Shown: one piece after another, positions 1 through 9,725 of the stretch | Layout of the letters: every line of letters begins with the position of its first letter | Position numbering within the stretch: the first letter of the stretch is position 1 | Source: Pelobates cultripes | Taxonomy: Eukaryota > Chordata > Amphibia > Anura > Pelobatidae | Direction: 5' to 3' | DNA length: 64,000 nt | Assembly: GCA_933207985.1 (NCBI GenBank) | Contig: OW240918.1 | Location: forward strand, 24,348,833-24,412,832 | Program-made: the position numbers and the translations under genes | Notes under the pieces: generated by a model | Database searches by the model: none | What the model saw: the letters and a program-made list of their open reading frames with translations, nothing else | What the model was told of the DNA's origin: nothing

Positions 1-425
1 ACCCTCAGGGTCTCCCTCCCGCCCGGCTCTGGAAGGGGAAAGAGGTAAAACTTACCTTTTACCAGCGCTGGGCGGGGAGCTCTCCTCCTCCGATCCTCCT
101 TCTCTCCTCCCCGTCGGCTGAATGCGCACGCGCGGCAAGAGCTGCGCGCGCATTCAGCCGGTCACATAGGAAAGCATTCATAATGTTTTCCTATGGACGC
201 TGGCGTGCTCTCACTGTGAAAATCACAGTGAGAAGCACGCAAGCGCCTCTAGCGGCTGTCAATGAGACAGCCGCTAGAGGAAATAGGGGAAGGCTTAACC
301 CATTCATAAACATAGCAGTTTCAGAGAAACTGCTATGTTTATGAAAAAATGGGTTAACCCTAGCTGGACCTGGCACTCAGACCACTTCATTAAGCTGAAG
401 TGGTCTGGGTGCCTAGAGTGGTCCT
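1..425. mobile_element. TTAA MITE (T2/Kolobok-like), left end outside window
   Basis: The right end reads CTAGAGTGGTCCT followed by TTAA at 426-429, the same terminus as many other copies here. Inside is a hairpin around 300-345 (ATAAACATAGCAGTTTC and its inverse). TTAA target sites with AGG-starting ends are known for T2/Kolobok MITEs of Xenopus; piggyBac also uses TTAA, so the superfamily is inferred. Confidence 0.6.
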
Positions 426-494
426 TTAATTCTGAAGATGGGAAATAACAGAGTTCTAGTGTGGTTACCTGGTGGTTTGAAACCAAACAATTAA

Positions 495-646
495 AAGGAT
501 ACTATAGGCATAAAACTATTGTAGTTTAATGAAGCTGTATGGGTATATAAATGATGGCCTGGCAGGCTCAGTGAGATGCAAGCACAAGATATATACACCC
601 AAACTGCGTCATTAAGCAAAAGTTGTTTGGGTACCTATAGTATCCT
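495..646. mobile_element. Short TTAA MITE
   Basis: It starts AGGATACTATAGGCA just after TTAA (491-494) and ends with the inverse CCTATAGTATCCT. The right TTAA has decayed to T-rich sequence. Same superfamily as the neighbouring TTAA elements, with a different interior. Confidence 0.55.
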
Positions 647-858
647 TTTTGATTACATAATAACTTAGCCAACTTCCAGCAGTATAATGGTCCCTTGCCA
701 TTGTTGGATCATCTCAGACATCAGCTTATATACACAACAGTTCCTTTTATGAGACACAGGCCCCATAAGTTTATGCCAAGGATTATTAACCACAAGTCCA
801 CACAATGATACCAAAAACTAAATATTTCTGGAATAGCAGAATTGTATAAAACAGTTAA

Positions 859-1266
859 AGGGATCAGAACAAACCCGTTTTCCTTGCACTATAGGCTCCT
901 GGAGTGTCCCTCCTCCCTCGGCGACGAGGGGGGTTAAAATCCCTTCAGCCACTTACTTTAATCCACCCCGCGCTGCCTGCAAGAGGCGTGCGCATTCAAA
1001 CCCGCCCATAGGAACGCATTACTCAATGCTTTCCTGTGAGAATCGTTTTTGACGCTGGAGGTTTGTGAGAACTTCCAGCGTCAAATAAGTGCGATTTACT
1101 CAGGGTAAACCGCGTAAGCGCCTCTAGTGGCTGTGGCGTAACCCCAAATGTAAACAAAGGAGTTTCTCTGAGACTATGTTTACATCAGGCAGGGTTAACC
1201 TTAGCTGGACCTGGCACCCAGACCACTTCATTAAGCTGAAGTGGTCTGGGTGCCTATAGTGGTCCT
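859..1266. mobile_element. TTAA MITE
   Basis: Flanked by TTAA at 855-858 and 1267-1270. The right terminus CTATAGTGGTCCT matches the other copies, and the interior shares the hairpin and the proline-box-like GAAGTGGTCTGGGTGCC segment seen at 1225-1255. Confidence 0.6.
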
Positions 1267-1474
1267 TTAATAAAAGGCTGCCAGACCCACCATGTTTGCC
1301 AGTGCTGCCAGACCCACCATGTTTGCCAGTGCACACATGTCTCCATGCTGTGTAGGGCAGTAGATGGAAGGTGCTGCACTGCAGGCTGTGATGTTTAAAG
1401 GGTGCAGTAAAGCAGCCAATTACACAGGGAGGGACTCCCACACCGCCTGGCTCGGCACATGGTTAATACAACAC

Positions 1475-1535
1475 AGGGATAACGCGGCGGGGCTGGGATA
1501 ACGCGGCGGGGCTGGGATAACACGGCGGGGATAAC
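1475..1535. repeat. Short GC-rich tandem repeat
   Basis: About three to four imperfect copies of a 19-bp unit, GGATAACGCGGCGGGGCTG, at the left edge of the CpG-rich promoter region. Confidence 0.6.
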
Positions 1536-1539
1536 ACGG

Positions 1540-1960
1540 CAGGGACGGCGGCTGCAGAGCCGGAGGGGAGCCGTCGGTGCACTAACTGCTGTGCTCCCCC
1601 TTAGCCAGCCCCGGCCTCCCACACATCCAGTGACAAACCCCGAGTACCCAGCCCCCGGCTCTCCCCGGCCTGGCCCTCCCCCGTCTGTCCCCGGGGCCGG
1701 GAGGGAAAGCAGGCTGCATAGCTTACCATGATGTCTCTCCTCTCCGGCCTCCTCTGCCGCCTCCCAATATGGAGCGATGTGATTGGCCCCTGGCGCTCGC
1801 TCTCAGGCAGCCGGCACTGGGGGGGCGGAAGTCAGAGGGAAAGCGACAAGAGGGAGTTTGGGCCAATCAGGATCGGCTTTGCTCAGCCGCTGTAAGAGCT
1901 CGGCGGCTATTGGCCGGTTCGTGCCTGGCGCTGAGGCAGACCTAGGCCTGGCAGGCAGAC
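1540..1960 (-). promoter_or_regulatory. CpG-rich promoter with CCAAT boxes
   Basis: This stretch is GC- and CpG-rich compared with its surroundings. It carries CCAAT-box motifs in both orientations: GATTGGCC near 1780, CCAATCAGG near 1865 and CTATTGGCC near 1908. No TATA box stands out. It looks like a housekeeping promoter. The best exon candidate points left (minus strand), away from ARL6IP6. Vertebrate ARL6IP6 commonly lies head-to-head with PRPF40A (recalled gene order, not tested here), which would fit. Confidence 0.55.
1727..1790 (-). other. Possible first exon of a minus-strand gene (PRPF40A candidate)
   Basis: Read on the minus strand, a GGAGGCGGCAGAGGAGG leader is followed by ATG at 1729-1727 and immediately by GTAAGC, a good splice donor (1726-1721). 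A start codon at the very end of a short exon would need the rest of the protein in exons left of the window. No protein similarity can be judged from one codon. PRPF40A is suggested only by remembered synteny with ARL6IP6. Confidence 0.3.
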
Positions 1961-2106
1961 AATGCTTTATTCAATCTGGTTATAACTGTCATAACCCGGG
2001 GAACACATTGTATCCACAGAGCAACCAGCACACAGCAAGGGGGCAGCCCGGCGGGAACAGGCAACAGGTATACACAGGGATCACTATATGGCCATTAACT
2101 GCTGCA

Positions 2107-3240
2107 GGGAGAGGAGCTGGGCTGGAATCCTAATGGCAGGATGGAGGGGAGAGGAGCTGGAATCCTAATGGCAGGATAGAGGAGAGAGGAGGTGGGCTGG
2201 AATCCTAATGGCAGGATGGAGGGGAGAGGAGCTGGGCTGGAATCCCAATGGCAGGATGGAGGGGACAGGAGCTGGGCTGGAATCCCAATGGCAGGATGGA
2301 GGGGAGAGGGAGCTGGGCTGAATCAATGGCAGGTTGGAGGGGAGAGGAGCTGGGCTGGAATCCCAATGGCAGGTTGGAGGGGAGAGGAGCTGGCTGAATC
2401 CCAATGGCAGGATGGGAGGGAGAGAGTCAGCTGGAACGAACGGCAGGTTGGAGGGGAGAGGAGCTGGGCTGGAATCCCAACAGCAGGATGGAGGGGGAGA
2501 GGAGCTCGGGCTGGAACTTAATGGCAGGATGAGGGGAGAGGAGCTGGGCTGGAATCCTAATGGCAGGATGGAGGGGAGAGGAGCTGGGCTAGAATCCTAA
2601 TGGCAGGATGGAGGGGAGAGGAGCTGGGCTAGAATCCTAATGGCAGGATGGAGGGGAGAGGAGCTGGGCTGGAATCCCAATGGCAGGATGGAGGGGAGAG
2701 GAGCTGGGCTAGAATCCTAATGGCAGGATGGAGGGGAGAGGAACTGGGCTAGAATCCCAATGGCAGGATGGAGGGGAGAGGAACTGGGCTAGAATCCCAA
2801 TGGCAGGATGGAGGGGAGAGGAGCTGGGCTGGAATCCAAATGGCAGGATGGAGGGGAGAGGAGCTGGGCTGGAATCCTAATGGCAGGATGGAGGGGAGAG
2901 GAGCTGGGCTGGAATCCTAATGGCAGGATGGAGGGGAGAGAAGCTGGGCTGGTATCCTAATGGCAGGATGGAGGGGAGAGGAGCTGGGCTGGATGGAGGG
3001 GAGAGGAGCTGGGCTGGATTCCTAATGGCAGGATGGAGGGGAGAGGAGCTGGGCTGGAATCCCAATGGCAGGATGGAGGGGAGAGGAGCTGGAATCCCAA
3101 TGGCAAGATGGAGGGGAGAGGAGCTGGAATCCCAATGGCAGGATGGAGAGGAGCTGGGCTGGAATCCCGATAGCAGGATGGAGGGGAGAGGAGCTGGGCT
3201 GGAATCCCAATAGCAGGATGGATGGGAGAGGAGCTGGGCC
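2107..3240. repeat. 40-bp minisatellite, array A
   Basis: About 28 tandem copies of a 40-bp unit containing GGAATCCTAATGGCAGGATG then GAGGGGAGAGGAGCTGGGCT. Copies differ mainly at CCTAAT/CCCAAT and GAGAGG/GACAGG, and a few are shortened. The unit is purine-rich on the plus strand. Long open frames on both strands are products of the repeat period, not genes. Confidence 0.95.
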
Positions 3241-3726
3241 CGCCTCCTGTCGTTGGACTACGGCCCCATGTTTAACACTGTTCTTTTTCCCTGCAGAAAG
3301 GCTGGTTTGTGCCTTTCTGCGGACTGTTAGTCACGAACATTGCTGAACCGCCCACCTCCCTTCTCCTACCTGCAGTCAATTATCCAACACCGGTCCATTC
3401 GGTACTTTACTGTTTAAATCATGCTACCCCAGATAGCTATGCCGTGGAACCCAGCCGTATACTGAGAGACTGTATGAAAGAATTTGGCTCCATGGCGATT
3501 TGAACTGTATGTATGTGATCTGAGCGCCATCCGGTAATAATGTGCTTTCAGATCTAAGCTATCTGGGGATAGGTATAATGTGTATGTTCTATGTGATAAA
3601 TGTAACAGTATGTATTTTTATGTCTTTTATTGTCCTTTGTCTGCCATGAGGTTAATGGAGTTTTGCCTCTGTCCTTGGAGATAATTAGATTACTTCCCAA
3701 TTATCTCCAGGACAGAGAGGAGGGAT
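3241..3726 (+). mobile_element. 3' internal fragment of an LTR retroelement
   Basis: Non-minisatellite DNA interrupting the 40-bp array. It ends in a purine-rich tract (GACAGAGAGGAGGGA, 3711-3725) placed as a polypurine tract just before the LTR, after a small inverted repeat (TTGGAGATAATTAG, then CCAATTATCTCCAGG). Related sequence lies inverted at 47241-47935: GATCTGAGCGC, CAGTCAATTA and GATAAATGT are shared. No gag or pol reading frame is visible, so most of the element is missing. Confidence 0.55.
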
Positions 3727-4125
3727 TGTGATGCATTGTGGGATTGTAAGCTTGTGATTGGTCAATGTCCAATATGTTTCCCAGTCTTCCATCTGGTCCC
3801 CAAGGGGAGAGTCCACCAGGTGGGAGACCTGCATAAAAGCCGGGCAGGTAGTCCCAGTAAATCAGTTCTGCTTGACCCTCAAACGAAGTGTCGTCTCGTT
3901 CTTGGGGGGAATTGGATTGTATGCTGTTACAGTGCGACTGCCAGGAGTGTAAACTGTCCATATGGTTTTTCCTGTTTGGCTGTTTAACAGTGTTTGGGAG
4001 TTGGTGAATTTGTGTGTTTGTTTGCAATTTGGGAGATTGGTGCTTGCAGCAGCTGTTCGTGTATTTAAAAGGGGAATATCGCCTAAACTGTTTTTAACCT
4101 TTTGTGTGCAAAACGGCCCGTTACA
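3727..4125 (+). mobile_element. LTR (solo or truncated element)
   Basis: A 399-bp segment beginning TGTGATG after the polypurine tract and ending GTTACA where the minisatellite resumes. It has a TATA-like GCATAAAAGC at 3831. Its downstream part (GTGTCGTCT, GTTCTTGGG, TTGTATGCTGTT) matches the inverted segment at 46974-47240, so this is a dispersed family. I cannot tell from the LTR alone whether it is Ty3-like or ERV-like. It splits the 40-bp array, so it arrived after the array formed. Confidence 0.55.
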
Positions 4126-5578
4126 AATCCCAATGGCAGGATGGAGGGGAGAGGAGCTGGGCTGGAATTCCAATGGCAGGATGGAGGGGAGAGGAGCTGG
4201 GCTGGAATCCCAATGGCAGGATGGAGGGGAGAGGAGTTGGGCTGGAATGCTAATGGCAGGATGGAGGGGACAGGAGCTGGGCTGGAATCCTAATGGCAGG
4301 ATGGAGGGGACAGGTGCTGGACTGGAATCCTAATGGCAGGATGGGGGAAGACAGGAGCTGGGCTGGAATCCTAATGGCAGGATGGAGGGACAGGTGCTGG
4401 ACTGGAATCCTAATGGCAGGATGGGGGAAGACAGAGCTGGGCTGGAATCCTAATGGCAGGATGGAGGGGACAGAGCTGATCTGGAATCCTAATGGCAGGA
4501 TGGAGGGGACAGGAGCTGGGCTGAAATCCTAATGGCAGGATGGAGGGGACAGGAGCTGGGCTGAAATCCTAATGGCAGGATGGAGGGGACAGGAGCTGGG
4601 CTGGAAGCCTAATGGCAAGATGGAGAGGAGCTGGGCTGGAATCCTAATGGCAGGATGGAGGGGACAGGAGCTGGGCTGGAATCCTAATGGCAGGATGGAG
4701 GGGACAGGAGCTGGGCTGGAATCCCAATGGCAGGATGGAGGGGAGAGGAGCTGGGGCTGGGGGATCCCAATGGCAGGATGGAGCGGAGAGGAGCTGGGCT
4801 GGAATCCCAATGGCAGGATGGAGGGAGAGGAGCTGTGCTGGAATCCCAATGGCAGGATGGAGGGGAGAGGAGCTGGGCTGCTGGAATCCTCAATGGCAGG
4901 ATGGAGGGGAGAGAGGAGCTGGGCTGGAATCCTAATGGCAGGATGGAGGGGAGAGGAGCTGGGCTGGAATCTTAATGGCAGGATGGAGGGGAGAGGAGCT
5001 GGCTGGATGGAGAGGAGCTGGGCTGGAATCCTAATGGCAGGTTGGAGGAAAGGAGGAAATGGCTGAATCATAAAGGCAGGTTGGAGGAGAGGAGCTGGGC
5101 TGGAATCCTAATGGCAGGATGGAGGGGAGAGGAGCTGGGCTGGAATCCCAATGGCAGGATGGAGAGGAGCTGGGCTGGAATCCCAATGGCAGGATGGAGC
5201 GGAGAGGAGCTGGGCTGGAATCCCAATGGCAGGATGGAGCGGAGAGGAGCTGGGCTGGAATCCTAATGGCAGGATGGAGGGGAGAGGAGCTGGGCTGGAA
5301 TCCTAATGGCAGGATGGAGGGGAGAGGAGCTGGGCTGGAATCCTAATGGCGGGATGGAGGGGACAGGAGCTGGGCTGGAATCCTAATGGCAGGATGGAGG
5401 GGAGAGGAGCTGGGCTGGAATCCTAATGGCAGGATGGAGGGGACAGGAGCTGATCTGGAATCTTAATGGCAGGATGGAGGGGACAGGAGCTGGGCTGGAA
5501 TCCTAATGGCAGGATGGAGGAGAGAGGAGCTGGGCTGGAATCCTAATGGCGGGATGGAGGGGACAGGAGCTGATCTGG
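4126..5578. repeat. 40-bp minisatellite, array B
   Basis: About 36 further copies of the same 40-bp unit resume exactly at the LTR boundary. GACAGG variants are commoner here than in array A. The array ends at GCTGATCTGGAGAGATTCC near 5578. The pseudo-coding repeats (WNPNGRMEG and similar) arise because three 40-bp units make 120 bp without a stop. Confidence 0.95.
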
Positions 5579-6102
5579 AGAGATTCCCCAACTCGGCCAT
5601 TGTCACACATAGGGTTATTTACAAAGTAATATCCAATTCTGTTTTCCAGTTTGGCTAGTTTGGCCTTAAATTTACAATTCACTGTTGGGTCCCTGGCAAT
5701 TCTCACTTCAGTCCATAACCCTGTCAGTGTGATAATTACTGTTATTTATATAGCGCCAACAAATTTCACAGCGATGTACACTGGGTGGACTAACAAACAC
5801 GTAATTGTAACCAGATGAATAGGACGCACAGGCACAGAGGGGTTGAGGGCTCTAGCATGTGAGCTCATTGAGCAGAGGGAAAGAAGGTTGGTAGAAGAGC
5901 GTTTCAATTAAACCTGACAGGAGTCTGTTGTAGGCTATTAACAGAACAGGAGATACATTCTAATTTAAATGCACCGTGCAATAATGGAAGCTTAAAAATG
6001 TAGACTATAAAAAAAAAATAAAAAAATTCTCCAGGAAGTGTGTAGGAAGAATGTGTAAGTCACAGGCAGTGAAGGTGTGGCTAGGGTTACATAAACACTG
6101 CT
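5579..6102. other. Noncoding spacer with a dispersed repeat
   Basis: No gene seen. The part from about 5735 to 5960 (TTATTTATATAGCGCCAAC, then CAGCGATGTACA) looks like a widely dispersed amphibian repeat that I cannot assign to a family. Confidence 0.4.
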
Positions 6103-6106
6103 TTAA

Positions 6107-6548
6107 AGGACCACTATAGGCACACAGACCACTCCAGCTCAATGAAGTGTTCTAGGTGTCAGGTCCATCTAGGGTTAACCCTGCAGCTGTAAACATAGCA
6201 GTTTCAGAGAAACTGCTATGTTTATGTTTGGGTTAATCCAGCCTCTAGTGGCTGTCTCATTGACAGGCGCTTCTTACTCTGATTTTCACAGTGAGAAGAC
6301 GCTTGCGTCCCTAGGAAAGCATTGAGAAATGCTTTCCTGTGGACTGATTGAACGCGCGCGGCTCTTGCCGCACATGCGCATTCCTCAAAAGAGGGAGGAG
6401 AGTCCCCAGCGCTGAAGAAAGGTAAGAGATTAACCCCTTTCTCCCCCTAGTGCCCGGCGGGAGGGGGCCATGAGGGTGGGGGGGGGGACCTATTTAACAC
6501 TATAGTGCCAGGAAAACAAGTTTGTTTTCCTAGCACTATAGTGATCCT
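6107..6548. mobile_element. TTAA MITE
   Basis: Termini AGGACCACTATAGGCAC and CACTATAGTGATCCT are inverted, with TTAA at 6103-6106 and 6549-6552. The interior hairpin (AACATAGCAGTTTCAGAG) is shared with the copies at 1-425 and 9304-9725. Confidence 0.75.
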
Positions 6549-6552
6549 TTAA

Positions 6553-7391
6553 AGACCGTGAATTGAGCAGTCAAGCTGCAGGGCATGATACATAAACCAA
6601 AACTACTTGATTAAACTAAAGTTATTTTGGTGCTTAGTCCTTATCAAGAAATCTGCAGCATATTAAATCTTCCTACTATACGGTAGCTTTTCTCACGTGA
6701 TGTCCATCAACATGAAAAATTACACACATACAGGGGGAAAATGTGACTGGATTTTATTTTTTCTTTAAGCTGCAACAATTCTATTATCTCACACAGTGGC
6801 ATCTTGCTGGTAGAAGTTATATAAATTGTAAATAACTATTGATAATCCAGCTGTTGTAGACAATGTTACTCTTCGGCTGGCTGAGTATCACACAGACTAC
6901 AATTGCTGTTGAGAACTACTGTACGCACTAGTATAGGGATACATTACTTTTTTAGGGAGGGACCAAGATAACTGATATTTTTCCCCTGGGCCACTAAATG
7001 ATTTGGCACCTTGCACACACGTATCTACTCTCATCCTCCCCAATTTTGCCTGTTTCTCCTCTCCTGTGCCCTTCCCAGTTTCTTCACAATCCTCCCCTTA
7101 CACTGTAACTCTCCCCATTATTTCTTCTCTTTCTGCATATGTCCTTTTCACAGTCCTCCAAGAAGTAAAGTTGAGGAAGAGACCTATCGTCAGGTCTCGC
7201 GTATCAGTAGAGTGTCGACGCATTTCCATTTTCCGACAGTAGTGAGGCAAAAGACAGTAGGCGTGCAAACTCAGTTGTTGTTGTTATGCAGAATTTTGTA
7301 TGCGGAGGGCTGTGGGCCGGCAGCAATGCATTCTCTGGCTGGAGGTTGTACTCCCCTATTGATTAAGCAGGAGTTGTAAATGTTTTAATAG
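6553..7391. other. Noncoding spacer
   Basis: Begins with a short piece of a long-type TTAA MITE (GTGAATTGAGCAGTCAAGC to about 6645). The rest shows no gene or repeat that I recognise; short open frames near 7003-7379 have no recognisable protein. Confidence 0.4.
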
Positions 7392-7395
7392 TTAA

Positions 7396-7660
7396 AGGAA
7401 CACTATAATGTCAGGAACACAAATGTATTCTTGACCCCATAGTGTTAAAAACACGTTTGGTCCCTTGCCCCCCTGAAATAATAAGAAAACTCGCCTTTTT
7501 TCCAAACGCCGTGTGGGACTGCTGGCGCTTGCCCCACCTCCTCGGCTGACATCAAAATCTCATAGGAAAGCATTGAACTGATTGAGATTGTCAATTCTGA
7601 GATCTCCGCTAAGGTGGCAGGTCCAAACACCATCCTAAGCAATCAGCATCTCCCCCTACA
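7396..7660. mobile_element. Half TTAA MITE
   Basis: Left end AGGAACACTATAATGTCAGG follows TTAA (7392-7395), and a short palindrome GAACACAAATGTATTC follows. No matching right end was found, so the copy is truncated. Resembles the left half at 15449. Confidence 0.55.
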
Positions 7661-7868
7661 GATGTTTTGAAACAAGCGTTCAGCGTCACCTTGCAAAGCG
7701 AGTAGATGCTGAACTTTTCTCTGAAGCTTTGTCTTTTGTTAGCTTTCTAAATTAGCTGTATTACCCTACATTTCACAACTTTCTTTATAATTCAGCACAA
7801 TCTTCTGTCTAGATTCTAGTCCATAAACCCGAAACACTGTTATTCACTGAGAGGGTTTATTCACTTAA

Positions 7869-7940
7869 CCCATTAAGGACCAAACTTCTGGAATAAAAGG
7901 GAATCATGACATGTCACACATGTCATGTGTCCTTAAGTGG
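7869..7940. mobile_element. 72-bp TTAA palindromic MITE, copy 1
   Basis: Starts CCCATTAAGGACCAAAC and ends GTGTCCTTAAGTGG, with TTAA at 7865-7868 and 7941-7944. The core ATGACATGTCACACATGTCAT is partly palindromic. Near-identical copies lie at 27768, 48117 and 54992. Confidence 0.8.
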
Positions 7941-8317
7941 TTAATGTGGCACTGTCACCATCTGGGGACGTTGCCATCACTGTTCGGGGTCTGGTAAAGG
8001 TGAGATATACTTAACTGAACCAGTTCCTCACAGGCACATCTATCTAATTGCATTGGGTTCCTCTCAGCTCTGTTGTACTTTTGCGCGTGCCGAGTCCTTA
8101 CTTTGTCTCTGTATATCTCTTGACTAGGTTGGAATTTCAGTGAAGTTCCAACACAATGAAAAATAATATTTCATAAAAATTCTATATCTATATTAAATAC
8201 TTATTTTTCGTGGCGGGGCGACAGTGCTGCTTTAACTTGAAAATATCCAATAGTCCAAATATGATAAAATGTCAAATTTAGCAAAATGTCCCCTCTCATC
8301 TAGACCAGGTTATTCCC

Positions 8318-8490
8318 TACATAGAAACATAGAATGTGACGGCAGATAAGAACCATTCGGCCCATCTAGTCTGCCCAATATTTCTAAATACTTTCATTAG
8401 TCCCTGGCTTTATCTTATAGTTAGGATAGCCTTATGACTATCCCACGCATGCTTAAACTCCTGATTTCAGCAGGGTGCAGCCATAGTAGA
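8318..8490. repeat. Dispersed repeat (GGCAGATAAGAACCATTCGG type)
   Basis: Shares CAATATTTCTAAAT, CATTAGTCCCTGGC and ATCCCACGCATGCTTAA with 31085-31500. This is a dispersed interspersed repeat, SINE/LINE-like in appearance, whose family I cannot name. Confidence 0.55.
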
Positions 8491-8699
8491 GTTAGTATTT
8501 TAGTCTATATTTTACAGTTTGAATATAATAATGATTGCCACAGCTTGGCTATTTTCCAGTGGTTTCAGTGGAGGTGACATTCAGTGTAAGATAAATCCCT
8601 GCTTGGTGAATAGCCTCCTACAGTGCTCCCATAGCTGTATTGATTGAGGTCCAGGCTGTGTGTGCAGTGCAACTCCTATGGAACGTTCTCCTGATTGAC

Positions 8700-8830
8700 A
8701 GCTGCAGTCGCTGAGTGACGTACAACGTGCGCGCATTGTCTGTGTACACTTGCACACTTTGCACGTCAGTGACGTAGAACGCGCGCGCCGGAAGCAGTGC
8801 TGCTGCTGCTTGGTATGCGCATGCGCATTG
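8700..8830 (+). promoter_or_regulatory. ARL6IP6: ARL6IP6 promoter: CRE, ETS and NRF1 motifs
   Basis: A TATA-less, CpG-rich promoter. Two CRE-like TGACGTA motifs (8716-8722 and 8770-8776), an ETS core CCGGAAG (8788-8794) and a perfect palindromic NRF1 site TGCGCATGCGCA (8816-8827) lie within 115 bp. These factors are typical of housekeeping promoters. Its position 1.7 kb upstream of the first coding exon of ARL6IP6, on the same strand, supports the assignment. The start site is inferred to lie near 8800-8850. Confidence 0.65.
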
Positions 8831-8940
8831 ATACCTGTAAAGGCGGTGGGATTCAAAAACGCGGGGAACAGGGCAGCAAAAGGAGTTCCCGTGTGTTTTG
8901 GCGGAGGAATACGGCGCCCAGCGACCTACCTGTGCAGACG
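8830..8940 (+). other. ARL6IP6: Predicted noncoding exon 1 of ARL6IP6
   Basis: The CpG-rich segment ends in GCAGACG followed by GTGGGT (8941), a usable splice donor. Joined to the acceptor at 10572, the frame of the main ATG has an in-frame TAA at about 8838 and no ATG before 10581, so translation would start in exon 2. An ATG inside the NRF1 site (8815) would open a frame running past the main start if transcription begins upstream of it. The exon is predicted from splice signals only. Confidence 0.45.
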
Positions 8941-9303
8941 GTGGGTCCCCCTGTGTGTTGGGGCAGGCTGACACGTGGGAATTAGCAGTAACCAGGATAA
9001 AGGGGCTGCCATTCACCCTGGCTGCCAATGGGTTAAACAGTAATGGGTTAAAATCATTTAATTTGACATATACAGTGTCAGTGTGTCTCTAAGCTGCCCT
9101 AACATCATTCTTATCATTTCATTCACCTGAGTTATCATCATTTGTGTTATATTTATATATATATATGTGTGTGTGTATTGTCCTAACATATTTCTAATTA
9201 TTTCCTTCATTCCTCTTGTTTTTATCTTGCATATTTTGCTTTGAAAATGAAAAGCAATATACATTAAATACACGAATGCTGGACGAAAATGTCACGTTAT
9301 TAA

Positions 9304-9725
9304 AGGACCACTATAGGTCTGGGTGCCAGGTCCAGCTAGGTTTAACCCTTTCTGTTGTAAACCTAGCAGTTTCAGAGAAACTGTTATGTTTACATATGGG
9401 TTAATCCAGCCTCCAAAGCCTCTAGTGGCTGTCTCGTTGACAGCCGCTAGAGGCGCTTCCGCGCTTCTCACTGTGATTTTCACAGTGAGAAGATGCCAGC
9501 GTCCATAGGAAAACATTGAGAATGCTTTCTTATGAGACTGGCTGAATGCGCATTCAGCCAGGGATGTCAGAAGAAGGAGAGTTCCAGTGCTGAGGGAGCC
9601 CGGCGCTGGAAAAAAAGGTAAGGGATTAACCCCTTCCTCCAACTTCAGCCCGGCGGGTGGGGGCACCCTGAGGGTGGGGACACCCTCAGGGCACTATAGT
9701 GCCAGGAAAACACTATAGTGGTCCT
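9304..9725. mobile_element. TTAA MITE in ARL6IP6 intron 1
   Basis: Inverted ends AGGACCACTATAG and CTATAGTGGTCCT, flanked by TTAA (9300-9303 and 9726-9729). The interior matches the copy at 6107-6548. It lies in the presumed first intron (8941-10572), which otherwise shows only AT-rich unique sequence. Confidence 0.75.

Noticed and set aside
2192..5346. Many open frames of 60-180 residues with WNPNGRMEG or SPPSCHWDSS repeats
   Set aside because: They are translations of the 40-bp minisatellite in various frames on both strands, with no start context or conserved domain.
8581..9092. Open frames over the ARL6IP6 promoter on both strands
   Set aside because: CpG-rich sequence is poor in stops; the frames have no known features and the region is better explained as promoter and noncoding exon.
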